A stretch of DNA of 19,426 nucleotides from the NCBI GenBank assembly GCA_038850275.1, contig JAWCLZ010000024.1, positions 1-19,426 on the forward strand. Reading direction: 5' to 3'. Shown here in pieces: positions 1 to 7,080 of the stretch (positions are counted from its first letter, which is position 1; each line of letters opens with the position of its first letter). Position numbers and translations under genes: made by a program. This DNA comes from JAWCLZ01 sp038850275 (GTDB taxonomy: Archaea > Halobacteriota > JAWCLZ01). The notes beneath the pieces are model-generated. The model was given only the letters and a program-made list of their open reading frames with translations, was not told the origin of the DNA and searched no databases.

Positions 1-1
1 C

Positions 2-1495
2 TATCCATTGGAGTATGCAATTGAAGCTCTAGCTCCAACCACTGAGCGAGATTTCGAATTGCTTCCAGTTGAGAAAAAGCGGATATATAAAGCTATTCAA
101 AAAGCACACATCCAAGCATCGCCCGATGGACCTTGGTTCTTCATAATTGCTAGAAATGATATTGAGAATAAAGCGCTTCAGCTCATAGGCATAACTGATA
201 CCTCTATGCTTAGACCACAGGTCTTCGCTCTTCAAGAAGGGAAAGTGAAAATAGGGCTAATTGCAAGTGAAAAGCAAGCGATCGATGCAGTGCTGCATAG
301 CCTAGCAAGGGATAACAGCTCCTTTGCAGCTTATGCAGATATATATTGGAATACACGTGGAGGAAGCTATAGCGATGGCGGTGCGTGCATATTCACTCTG
401 CAAAATGGAAATTTAATCTGCACCAATAAATTCGGCAAACATATTTCAGCTGAAAAACAACTTGGAAATTGGGATAAAGTCCAACTGCCCTCTTTAGATA
501 GTTTGGATAATCCAGTTGCAATTCAAATGCTCACCCAGCAGCTTGACTGGAGAGGTAAAAAGCGAGGCAAAGTACTAGCGGAGATTGAAAAAGTGCTTTA
601 CAAATCGCTTCGCTCAGTATCGCCTCCGAATTACCATTTAATAACATATGGCGATAAAGAGCTGCTAGAACACAGGGATAAATCTATTTTAGTAATAGAT
701 GCTCAAGGTTTTCCATCCGAGGGAAAGGACTCACTCTCTAGATTCATAGTGAAAGCATATAATTTGGGCTGGAGAAAATTAATTGTCTTCAATCTCGAGG
801 GCCAGAGGTTCATTGGCTGTGGACTAGGAGCTAAATCGAAGGGAGTGCGAATAGATGTATATGGCAGCTCAGGTGATTACCTCGGCTCAGGCTTGGATGG
901 CGCTGAGGTCTATGTGCATGGAGATGCTCAAGACCAAGTGGCGCAGATCTTAAAATCTGGAAAGCTTGTGATATATGGCAGCGTGGGCCAAGCTTTTATG
1001 TATGGCGCGAAAGGGGGAGAGGTATATGTGCTTGGCAATGCAGCTGGGCGCCCGCTGATAAATGCAGTTGGTAAACCAAGAGTTGTGATCAATGGCACTT
1101 GCTTGGACTACCTCGCTGAATCCTTCATGGCTGGCGATCCTCATAATGGCGGTGGATTCGTAATTGTAAATGGCATTGAATTCAACTGGAAGGGGGAAAT
1201 GGTTGAACTTGAAACCCCTTATCCAGGGGGAAATCTCTTCTCTTTAGCAAGCGGTGGGGCAATATTCATTAGAGACCCGCATTGCAGAGTAGGCGTAGAT
1301 CAATTAAATGGAGGAAGATTTGCTCCATTCACTGAAAAAGATTGGGAATTAATTTTACCATATCTCTATGAAAACGAGCGTCTTTTTGGAATTAAAATCG
1401 AGGAGTTATTAACAGTTAATGGTCGAATAATGAATCCGAAGAAGGTCTATCGCAAGATAGAGCCAGCTCCAGTTGCAGCATTAACGGGAGAGTGA
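2..1495 (+). CDS. Glutamate synthase GltB-like subunit: C-terminal part of class II glutaminase domain plus GXGXG domain (5' partial)
   Basis: The reading frame is open to the left window edge, so the N-terminus (with the catalytic Cys of a class II glutaminase) lies outside; the TTG at 8 is probably not the start. Numbering from that TTG, residues ~38-130 look like the end of a class II glutamine amidotransferase fold (DGPWFFIIA, SMLRPQVFALQ, IGLIASEKQAID). Residues ~270-440 form the Gly-rich beta-helix of glutamate synthase domain 3, with repeated GxxG turns (YGSSGDYLGSGLDGAEVYVHG, shortened here) and the conserved end VGVDQLNGGRF followed by DWELILPYLYENERLFGI. In archaea the glutamate synthase functions are often on separate polypeptides; this one joins glutaminase and GXGXG parts and lacks the FMN synthase domain, which must be encoded elsewhere. 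glnA lies 656 nt downstream, consistent with GS/GOGAT ammonium assimilation. FwdC-type proteins share the GXGXG fold, but the C-terminal motif favours GltB. Confidence 0.82.
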   Translation, partial: YPLEYAIEALAPTTERDFELLPVEKKRIYKAIQKAHIQASPDGPWFFIIARNDIENKALQLIGITDTSMLRPQVFALQEGKVKIGLIASEKQAIDAVLHSLARDNSSFAAYADIYWNTRGGSYSDGGACIFTLQNGNLICTNKFGKHISAEKQLGNWDKVQLPSLDSLDNPVAIQMLTQQLDWRGKKRGKVLAEIEKVLYKSLRSVSPPNYHLITYGDKELLEHRDKSILVIDAQGFPSEGKDSLSRFIVKAYNLGWRKLIVFNLEGQRFIGCGLGAKSKGVRIDVYGSSGDYLGSGLDGAEVYVHGDAQDQVAQILKSGKLVIYGSVGQAFMYGAKGGEVYVLGNAAGRPLINAVGKPRVVINGTCLDYLAESFMAGDPHNGGGFVIVNGIEFNWKGEMVELETPYPGGNLFSLASGGAIFIRDPHCRVGVDQLNGGRFAPFTEKDWELILPYLYENERLFGIKIEELLTVNGRIMNPKKVYRKIEPAPVAALTGE

Positions 1496-1496
1496 T

Positions 1497-1652
1497 GTGA
1501 TTTTAAATTCAAATTCACCAAATTTCTATATTGTGTGGTGGTGGAAAATTGGAGAGTTAGAGGTATATTCAGAGATCGTGCCGCATAATATGCGAGAAAA
1601 AGGCATTGAGCAAGAAATTCGAAATAATCCATATTCACAAGAGCTAAGATAA
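1497..1652 (+). CDS. Possible 51-residue ORF directly behind the gltB-like gene
   Basis: A GTG codon lies one base after the TGA stop of the gltB-like gene, and a GGGAG ribosome binding site (1486-1490) sits six bases upstream of it, still inside the previous gene. The frame runs 51 codons to TAA at 1650-1652. The peptide begins with Asn/Ser-rich sequence, has a run of three tryptophans around residues 14-16, and ends with a charged stretch (MREKGIEQEIRNN). I recognise no family. The coupled start and binding site argue for translation; the short length and absence of a recognisable domain argue against a confident call. Confidence 0.3.
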   Translation: MILNSNSPNFYIVWWWKIGELEVYSEIVPHNMREKGIEQEIRNNPYSQELR

Positions 1653-1776
1653 AGCGCTTCTCTGATATCTCTATAGGGATAACCACCGAATTCCAAGGTC
1701 ACAAGAGTTGTATATATACTAAATTGAATAATTGTTAAGATAAATTAATTTTTTATGAACAAATGTATACCTAAAA

Positions 1777-1786
1777 CTATAAATAT
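1777..1786 (+). promoter_or_regulatory. TATA box candidate for the 75-aa ORF and glnA
   Basis: CTATAAATAT preceded by an A-rich stretch that could act as BRE. A start site about 25 bases downstream (~1805-1810) would give a leader of about 80 nt to the ATG at 1890. No other good TATA box is visible between here and glnA, so the two genes probably share this promoter. This is inference from sequence only. Confidence 0.42.
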
Positions 1787-1889
1787 TGGTTCTATTATAG
1801 TAGAATAAGTTTGAAAATGAATCATTCGTTAGAAAGGATAAATGGGAGCATGAGGAATGAAGGGTGAAATTGAAGATGGAGGAAGAGAA

Positions 1890-2117
1890 ATGTCCAGCAT
1901 AGAATTGCCAGTTAGCGAAGAACTTATAAAACTCAAAGTACAGGAAACCCTTAGCACTCTTCTAGGTGCTAAAGTTTGGATAAGAGAAAATGATGTAAGA
2001 TTACTCTCCATACAACAAGAACTTCGAAGTCAATTTGAAAAAAGTGGAAAAAACAGGATTTCAGAAGCAGAGCTTGTAGATTATGTGAGGCAGTATTTTA
2101 GAATTCGAAAGGCTTAG
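1890..2117 (+). CDS. Unknown 75-aa protein upstream of glnA
   Basis: The frame also has an ATG at 1857, but the ATG at 1890 has a good GGAGG ribosome binding site (1878-1882) seven bases upstream, while the earlier ATG has GAGG only two bases away; I therefore choose 1890 (75 residues rather than 86). The product is charged, without Cys, signal peptide or membrane segment. It is mostly predicted helix in the second half (QQELRSQFEKSGKNRIS, then AELVDYVRQYFRIRKA). The gene ends 34 nt before glnA and probably shares its transcript, which hints at a link with nitrogen metabolism. I do not recognise the family, and it does not resemble PII (GlnB/GlnK). Confidence 0.65.
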   Translation: MSSIELPVSEELIKLKVQETLSTLLGAKVWIRENDVRLLSIQQELRSQFEKSGKNRISEAELVDYVRQYFRIRKA

Positions 2118-2151
2118 TTGCAATTCAAAATCTCCAAAGAAGGGGTGAAAT

Positions 2152-3522
2152 ATGGGTAGAATAAAAACCAACTATAGCGATGAGTTAAAGGCAAAAGTGC
2201 TGGAGAAAGCGAAGCAGGAGGATGTGAAGTTCATCCGCCTGCAGTTTACAGATATAAATGGAGCTATTAAAAGCACATCAATACCAGTTGAAGGCCTAGA
2301 GGATGCACTGATAAATGGAATTGGATTCGATGGTTCCTCGGTCGAAGGCTATACGCCCATCTATGAATCAGACATGATCTTAATGCCAGACCCAAGTACC
2401 TTTGCAGTTTTACCTTGGCGTCCAGCGCCAAAGCGAGTTGCTAGGGTGATCTGCGATGTATACTACCCTAGTGGTAAAAGATTCGATGGCGATCCTCGCT
2501 ATGTAGCACAGCGAGCTTCAGATTTAGCTAGAGAAATGGGTTATATTTACAACTGCGGCCCTGAACTGGAGTTTTTCCTCTTCGGCAAAGAACTGGAGAA
2601 TGGCAAGCCCAAGATCATTGACCACGGAGGCTATTTTGACTTCCATCCTCTAGATCTAGCGGAGGACTTCAGGAGAGAGATGATATTCGCGCTTGAAAAC
2701 TTCGGGATAACTGTGGAAATGAGTCACCACGAAGTTGCTCCTTCGCAGTATGAAGTTGATTTCAAATTTGGAGATTTAGTAACAACTGCTGACCGCGTTA
2801 TAACCTATAAGATGGTGGCAAAGACAGTGGCTCACATGCTTGGATATATAGCTACATTCATGCCCAAGCCATTATATGGAGAGAATGGCTCTGGAATGCA
2901 TACCCATCAATCGCTCTGGTTTATTAAAAATAATAGAAATGCATTTTACGATCCAGAGATGAAGAGGAGCGATGCACTCAGTGATAATTGCCTGTACTTC
3001 ATAGGAGGTTTACTTAAGCACGCTAGAGCTCTCTCAGCCATAGTAGCACCAACTGTGAATTCCTACAAGCGACTCGTACCAGGCTATGAAGCCCCTGTTT
3101 ACATTTCATGGGCGCATAAAAATCGATCTGCATTGATAAGAGTGCCTGAGTACTTCCCAGGCATGGAGAATGCAGTTCGCGTTGAATTCAGATGCCCTGA
3201 TCCAAGTTGCAATCCATATTTAGCCTTCGCTGCTATGTGCGCCGCTGGCTTGGATGGAATAAAGAGAAAAATCATGCCTCCTGAGCCAGTTGAAGCAGAT
3301 ATATATTCGATGACCGCTGAGGAGAAAAAGAAGCTTGGAATAGAAGCACTTCCTGAGACTCTAGCTGAAGCGCTTGAGGAACTTGAGAAGGATAGCGTGT
3401 TAAGAGAAATCTTAGGTAGTCATATCTATGAAAATTTCACGCGCGCCAAGCGCAGGGAATGGGATGAATTTAGAATGCAGGTAACCAACTGGGAGATCGA
3501 GAACTATCTAAGATATGCATAA
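2152..3522 (+). CDS. glnA: Glutamine synthetase type I
   Basis: It makes glutamine from glutamate, ammonia and ATP in the cytoplasm as a dodecamer (family knowledge). The 456-residue length is normal for GSI. Motifs seen: DGSSVEGY (residues 60-67) of the N-terminal beta-grasp domain; GPELEFFLF (136-144) with metal-binding glutamates; SHHEVAPSQYE (191-201); GENGSGMHTHQS (243-254), the ammonium/ATP loop; NSYKRLVPGYEAP (303-315); and EFRCPDPSCNPYLAF (345-359). The region equivalent to the adenylylation tyrosine loop of GSI-beta is here IYSMTAEEKKKLGI without the typical site, pointing to the GSI-alpha type, which is not adenylylated. The start is supported by a GGGGTGA ribosome binding site at 2142-2148. 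Its neighbours, the 75-aa ORF and the gltB-like gene, fit nitrogen assimilation. Confidence 0.97.
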   Translation: MGRIKTNYSDELKAKVLEKAKQEDVKFIRLQFTDINGAIKSTSIPVEGLEDALINGIGFDGSSVEGYTPIYESDMILMPDPSTFAVLPWRPAPKRVARVICDVYYPSGKRFDGDPRYVAQRASDLAREMGYIYNCGPELEFFLFGKELENGKPKIIDHGGYFDFHPLDLAEDFRREMIFALENFGITVEMSHHEVAPSQYEVDFKFGDLVTTADRVITYKMVAKTVAHMLGYIATFMPKPLYGENGSGMHTHQSLWFIKNNRNAFYDPEMKRSDALSDNCLYFIGGLLKHARALSAIVAPTVNSYKRLVPGYEAPVYISWAHKNRSALIRVPEYFPGMENAVRVEFRCPDPSCNPYLAFAAMCAAGLDGIKRKIMPPEPVEADIYSMTAEEKKKLGIEALPETLAEALEELEKDSVLREILGSHIYENFTRAKRREWDEFRMQVTNWEIENYLRYA

Positions 3523-3560
3523 TTTTTATTATTTTTATTTTAATTTTTCATTTATTATTT
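3523..3560 (+). terminator. T-rich terminator region after glnA
   Basis: Directly behind the glnA stop there are several runs of four or five T separated by A (around 3524-3558). Archaeal RNA polymerase terminates at T-runs of this type. There is no strong hairpin. Confidence 0.5.
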
Positions 3561-3587
3561 TCATCGCTTTGACAAAAGGTTAAGCTG

Positions 3588-3595
3588 TTTAAATA
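3588..3595 (+). promoter_or_regulatory. TATA box candidate for the winged-helix gene
   Basis: TTTAAATA lies about 41 nt before the TTG start at 3636; a start site around 3618 would leave a short leader that still contains the GAGGTGA ribosome binding site (3625-3631). Confidence 0.4.
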
Positions 3596-3635
3596 AAAAG
3601 TGTTTAAGAAAGATTTATCGCTCTGAGGTGAAAAT

Positions 3636-3878
3636 TTGCAGCTAACTATTAAACATAGGCAAAATATTATGAAAGTAGCTAAGTGCTTGGAGGGAAAAGC
3701 GTTAACTGTGAAAGAAATAATTGAAAAAACAGGTTTACCTGAGGGAACAGTGCGCAGTGCTCTTACTTTTTTAATGAGAAATGATAAAGTAAGCAAAGAA
3801 GGCAGCGAGAACGCTCCCAAGAAATATAAATTGAAAGGGGCACCTGTTACTGCAGATTTCTTCCTAAAGAAGAGATAG
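3636..3878 (+). CDS. Small winged-helix DNA-binding protein
   Basis: An 80-residue protein whose central part looks like a winged helix-turn-helix: a helix around residues 8-19 (NIMKVAKCLE), a second helix in LTVKEIIEKTG (23-33), the recognition helix LPEGTVRSALTFLMRND (34-50) and a basic wing (KVSKEGS to KKYKLKG, 51-69). The TTG start is chosen because GAGGTGA ends four bases upstream of it; the first in-frame ATG is codon 12 and has no such site. It lies two bases before a 195-aa gene of unknown function, so the two are probably co-transcribed. Its target is unknown; a role as transcription regulator is inference from the fold alone. Confidence 0.7.
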   Translation: MQLTIKHRQNIMKVAKCLEGKALTVKEIIEKTGLPEGTVRSALTFLMRNDKVSKEGSENAPKKYKLKGAPVTADFFLKKR

Positions 3879-3880
3879 AA

Positions 3881-4468
3881 ATGCAGGAAATAGACCCAAC
3901 TTATCCCTATTTAGTTAAAAACCTAAGGGGAGTCATTTATTATTCAAAGCAAGTAAACCCTGAATCTGAATTGAAATGGCTTAAAAAGAAATTTAGATAT
4001 AGAGAGCTGGGAATATCTGAGAACTTAAAGCTTAAAAAGCAATGGAAGAAACTCATAACTCTACCAAAAATTGAAGCAACCCCTGAATTGGATTCTTTGA
4101 TTCAAGCCTCAAAGTATATCTGCCCACTATTAATCCTCAAAGAAGAAAGCTTGAGGGATTTTAAGGACTTGATAATTGCAGAGTTGAAAACAAATGAAAT
4201 AGAGGAGAAAGCATTGAAGTTTAATTTAAGGCTCGTTAACTACTCCATAACTGATTTTTATTTAAAATCCATTGAATTCGCGAGGCAAGACAACTTAAGC
4301 GCTAGGAGAAAACTTGCTGAAGAAGATTTGAAGAGATTCTGGAGAATTAAAACTAGCGAGAAAGGGAAAACTTTAATTGCCTACATCGATCCTCTCTTGG
4401 ATAAGGAAATAAAGCTTAAGATAAAAAACTTGAGCATCATACCAAGTTTGATTCTCGACTTTGGTTAA
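3881..4468 (+). CDS. Unknown 195-aa protein
   Basis: The ATG lies two bases after the stop of the winged-helix gene, with only a weak purine stretch as ribosome binding site, so translational coupling is likely. The protein is Lys/Glu-rich and soluble, with no Cys pair, signal peptide or membrane segment. Residues ~83-175 look mainly helical. I recognise no family, no catalytic motif and no repeats. The tight pairing with a DNA-binding protein is the only functional hint. Confidence 0.72.
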   Translation: MQEIDPTYPYLVKNLRGVIYYSKQVNPESELKWLKKKFRYRELGISENLKLKKQWKKLITLPKIEATPELDSLIQASKYICPLLILKEESLRDFKDLIIAELKTNEIEEKALKFNLRLVNYSITDFYLKSIEFARQDNLSARRKLAEEDLKRFWRIKTSEKGKTLIAYIDPLLDKEIKLKIKNLSIIPSLILDFG

Positions 4469-4530
4469 TTCGAAAATTGGATTCGAAAGAATTATTAACT
4501 ATGAGAATGCAAATGCTCAAGGGTGATTTA

Positions 4531-4863
4531 ATGGCTGAAGAAGTTAAAAAGGAAGAAGTCAAGGTTAAGAAGTCTTTTATTGATGAATTCTTGGATTTCC
4601 TTAAGAAATATGGTGTTATAGGCCTAGCTGTGGCATTTGTTATTGGTGCTGCTGTGACAAAACTTGTAACTGCACTAGTGCAAGACATAATAATGCCAAT
4701 TATAGCAGTACTCTTACCAGGTGGAGAGTGGAGGCAAGCAACACTTGAAATAGGACCAGTTAAATTCCTAGTAGGCGACTTTGCTGGCGCGCTCATCGAT
4801 TTCCTAATAATTGCATTTGTGGTATTCCTAATTGTGAAGTTCATAACTAAAGAAAAGAAGTAA
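4531..4863 (+). CDS. mscL: MscL-family mechanosensitive channel
   Basis: Large-conductance mechanosensitive channels open under membrane tension and release solutes during osmotic downshock. The frame is open from a TTG at 4477, but the ATG at 4531 has a GGGTGA ribosome binding site (4521-4526) and gives 110 residues, close to the family length. A charged N-terminal segment (1-15) precedes an amphipathic stretch (SFIDEFLDFLKKYG). TM1 is about 28-52 (VIGLAVAFVIGAAVTKLV, with the small-residue pattern typical of the MscL pore) and is followed by DIIMPIIAVLLPGG. A short extracellular loop leads to TM2 at about 86-104 and a basic tail ending KEKK. The periplasmic loop is short, as in other prokaryotic homologues. 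No operon partner is evident. Confidence 0.9.
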   Translation: MAEEVKKEEVKVKKSFIDEFLDFLKKYGVIGLAVAFVIGAAVTKLVTALVQDIIMPIIAVLLPGGEWRQATLEIGPVKFLVGDFAGALIDFLIIAFVVFLIVKFITKEKK

Positions 4864-4888
4864 CTAATAATACGAACTAATAATATCG
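4862..4888 (+). repeat. Tandem duplication at the mscL stop codon
   Basis: AACTAATAATACG (4862-4874) is followed directly by AACTAATAATATCG (4875-4888). The first copy begins within the mscL TAA stop codon. Confidence 0.8.
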
Positions 4889-5010
4889 CTTAACAATTAA
4901 ATTCTAATATTTCATCACGCCTAAAGCGCTAATGGTACATCAATTGCTATTAGTGTGAGCTCCAAAGTGAAGAGTGGATAAATTATCATTTTTTGAATAT
5001 TTAACTGGAT

Positions 5011-5063
5011 TTTTTTAACAATTTCCTAAGTCTAATTTTTTAAACAATTTCCTAAGTCTAATA
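5011..5063. repeat. Tandem duplication in the mscL-endA spacer
   Basis: AACAATTTCCTAAGTCTAAT occurs at 5017-5036 and again, identical, at 5043-5062, each preceded by a run of T; the period is 26 bases. It lies in the 317-nt gap 4864-5180. Apart from this repeat, the repeat at 4862-4888 and the endA TATA box, I see nothing in that gap. Confidence 0.85.
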
Positions 5064-5146
5064 TCCCTAGCAATACAATTATTTCCGCAAGCAGGTTTCC
5101 GTAATATAGAGATATCTATGATCTTCATTTTATATCCCATCATAGC

Positions 5147-5155
5147 TTTATATTA
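5147..5155 (+). promoter_or_regulatory. TATA box candidate for endA
   Basis: TTTATATTA with its centre about 30 bases before the endA ATG. Transcription would start only a few bases before the ATG, and there is no ribosome binding site upstream of that ATG, which suggests a leaderless or near-leaderless mRNA. Confidence 0.45.
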
Positions 5156-5180
5156 AAATAATGCATAAAAAATTGATGCT

Positions 5181-6251
5181 ATGCTTGGCGAACTCAAGGG
5201 TGATAGGGTATTACTTGGCAAAGCTGCAATTGAAGAGCTTTATAAAAGCTTTGGCTACGGCTGCCCTAGAGGTGAGAACCTAGAGCTATCCTTAGTTGAA
5301 GCAGCTTATTTGCTTGAGAGAGATCGTATTAAAATCAAGCAAGAGGGAAAAGAGCTGCAGTTCAAGGATTTCTTTAAAATTGCTTCTCAACTTGTTAGCG
5401 ATTTTGAGCTCAAATATATTGTATATAAAGATCTACGTGAGCGAGGTTACTATGTTCAACCAGGTATAGCTGATTTCAGGCTTTATCCAAGAGGGGGGAA
5501 GCCCTACGAAGTTGCTTCTGAATACTTAGTGCACGTGATATCTGAGAGAAAATCCCTACCGCTTGCAACTATGGTGGAGCTATTGAATATAGCAAGGGGT
5601 ATGCGCAAGAAACTATTGCTTGCAATCGTCGATGAAGAAAGCGATTTAACTTACTATGAAGTAGGATACTTCCAAGCTAGGGAGGGGAAAAAGCGAGAAA
5701 TGCGAGAAATTATAGCTACTGAGCAAGTCGAGGAACAAGCAACTTTGCTTGAGGATAGAGTTATAATTTGGGATGAGGAGCTATCTAAGAAGCTGCATTA
5801 TCAGCAGTTCTTTGGCAAGCCACTCGATGAAAAACGCCTTCAGCTCTCCTTAGTTGAGGCAGCTTATTTAATTGAAACTGGCGAGCTTGAAGTGAGAGAT
5901 AGGAAGGGATCGAATTTGAGTTTAAAGGAATTCACTGAATTTGCCAAGAAACTAGAGCCTGATTTTGAACGCAAATTCTTGGTCTATCGCGATCTACGCA
6001 GCAAGGGATTCGTGGTCAAGACAGGCTTTAAATTTGGAAACCACTTCAGGGTATATGAAGAGATTGAAAAAGTGGAGGATCTCCCTCATTCTAAATATCT
6101 AGTGCACGCGCTGCCAGCTGATCATGTATTTGCACTTCAAGATCTATCAAGGGCAGTTAGACTCTCACAGAGTGTTAGAAAGCGAATGATTTTCGCCTAC
6201 CCGAGAAATGGAGATGTGGGATACATTGAGATTGGAAGGGCAAAGCCATAG
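5181..6251 (+). CDS. endA: tRNA-splicing endonuclease, two-repeat (homodimeric) type
   Basis: It cuts bulge-helix-bulge structures to remove introns from tRNA precursors. The 356 residues contain two tandem copies of the endonuclease unit: copy 1 about 5-165 and copy 2 about 190-356, each with the LSLVEAAYL motif (36-44 and 222-230) and a (V/K)Y(K/R)DLR motif. Copy 2 keeps the catalytic triad Tyr292 (NHFRVY), His303 (PHSKYLVH) and Lys334 (SVRKRM), assigned by comparison with the M. jannaschii enzyme from memory. Copy 1 keeps Tyr102 and Lys143 but has Ala112 where the His should be, so it is probably structural. This matches the Archaeoglobus-type alpha2 enzyme. A substrate, tRNA-Gly(UCC) with a 15-nt intron, is encoded in the same window at 16523-16609. 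It is convergent with the next gene. Confidence 0.95.
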   Translation: MLGELKGDRVLLGKAAIEELYKSFGYGCPRGENLELSLVEAAYLLERDRIKIKQEGKELQFKDFFKIASQLVSDFELKYIVYKDLRERGYYVQPGIADFRLYPRGGKPYEVASEYLVHVISERKSLPLATMVELLNIARGMRKKLLLAIVDEESDLTYYEVGYFQAREGKKREMREIIATEQVEEQATLLEDRVIIWDEELSKKLHYQQFFGKPLDEKRLQLSLVEAAYLIETGELEVRDRKGSNLSLKEFTEFAKKLEPDFERKFLVYRDLRSKGFVVKTGFKFGNHFRVYEEIEKVEDLPHSKYLVHALPADHVFALQDLSRAVRLSQSVRKRMIFAYPRNGDVGYIEIGRAKP

Positions 6252-6255
6252 CTTT

Positions 6256-6296
6256 AATTGATTTTTTTTCTATGCTTGTATAAACTTTAATCAATT
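6256..6296. terminator. Inverted repeat and T-run between convergent genes
   Basis: AATTGATT (6256-6263) and AATCAATT (6289-6296) are perfect inverted copies 25 bases apart, and a run of eight T (6262-6269) follows the first arm. The T-run should end endA transcripts. The right arm lies within the final codons of the minus-strand gene. Confidence 0.5.
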
Positions 6297-7021
6297 TTTT
6301 CCACCTTTGTTCTCCATAGGGATTCTATATGAGTTGCGAGCTTTGGATTTTTGAATCTCTTAAGGAGTTTTAAGTCCCTTGGATAGCCTATGAATGGATC
6401 AATGCTTGCTTTATCTACATCTGCAACCCAGATTTTAATATTCGCTGATTTAATTTGCTCAGAGTATTGCTGATAGAAATTTATGAATGGCTCAGGGGTT
6501 TTCTCGCCAAGTGTTATTATCACATACTCCCCGCTATATTCTGAAGCAAAGTTTAAATGAGTTTGCAAATCCTCGCTTATATCCGCAAGCATGGAGAAGA
6601 AAACTGCATATTTATAGTTATCTTGAGAATATTCTCTAACTATGCCTTTTCTAGCTTCATAGCCGTTGAAAAATTCATCCAAGATGGACTTCATTTTGCT
6701 AAGTGCACTCAGGAACTGCTTGGAAATCAAATACTCGCTATAGGCTTTTTGAAAGTCTTCCTTAGTTGGCTTTGAAGTGTGGAGGTGGTAAAAAGCTATA
6801 TCTTCAATTTCAAGCTTCTCTGAGTAATGAAAACTATGCAGTGAAATAGGACACTCCACGTAGCTTTTCACAATTTCCTTAATCAGCTCCTCCCCCAGAT
6901 TTAAAGCCTCTACGGATTTAGCTCTAATAATAGCGCGAATTGCTTTTCTCTCGATTTCTTCACAGGTTACAACTTCTCGATTTAGTAGCAAGCTTGAGAG
7001 TTCTTTCAATATTTCATTCAT
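6287..7021 (-). CDS. Unknown 244-aa protein
   Basis: A soluble protein with a helical N-terminal half (about 1-140) and a mixed alpha/beta C-terminal half (YVIITLGEKTPEPFINFY, then ANIKIWVADVDK). No catalytic motif, Cys pair or membrane segment stands out, and I do not recognise the family. The frame also has a TTG two codons upstream (7025-7027), but the ATG at 7019-7021 is the simpler start; neither has a convincing ribosome binding site. It lies downstream of the 89-aa gene on the same strand, separated by a perfect 23-bp tandem duplication, and is convergent with endA. The neighbourhood (trpS-pheS-pheT-small gene-this gene) may or may not be one transcript. Confidence 0.75.
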   Translation of the reverse strand: MNEILKELSSLLLNREVVTCEEIERKAIRAIIRAKSVEALNLGEELIKEIVKSYVECPISLHSFHYSEKLEIEDIAFYHLHTSKPTKEDFQKAYSEYLISKQFLSALSKMKSILDEFFNGYEARKGIVREYSQDNYKYAVFFSMLADISEDLQTHLNFASEYSGEYVIITLGEKTPEPFINFYQQYSEQIKSANIKIWVADVDKASIDPFIGYPRDLKLLKRFKNPKLATHIESLWRTKVEKID

Positions 7022-7034
7022 ACTCAAATGGAGA

Positions 7035-7080
7035 TTTTCAAATTTTATTCAAATTATTTTTCAAATTTTATTCAAATTAT
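7035..7080. repeat. Perfect 23-bp tandem duplication after the 89-aa gene
   Basis: 7035-7057 is repeated exactly at 7058-7080. The unit is AT-rich and contains CAAATTTTATTCAAATTAT. The second copy touches the TAA stop (7080-7082) of the minus-strand 89-aa gene. Confidence 0.92.

Noticed and set aside
1680..1712. Possible dispersed repeat: a GAATTCCAAGGTCACAAG-like string here and near 9110
   Set aside because: The similarity is short, falls inside coding sequence at the second place and has no flanking structure, so chance is likely.
4477..4530. Longer MscL starting at TTG 4477
   Set aside because: The ATG at 4531 is preceded by GGGTGA and gives the usual family length.
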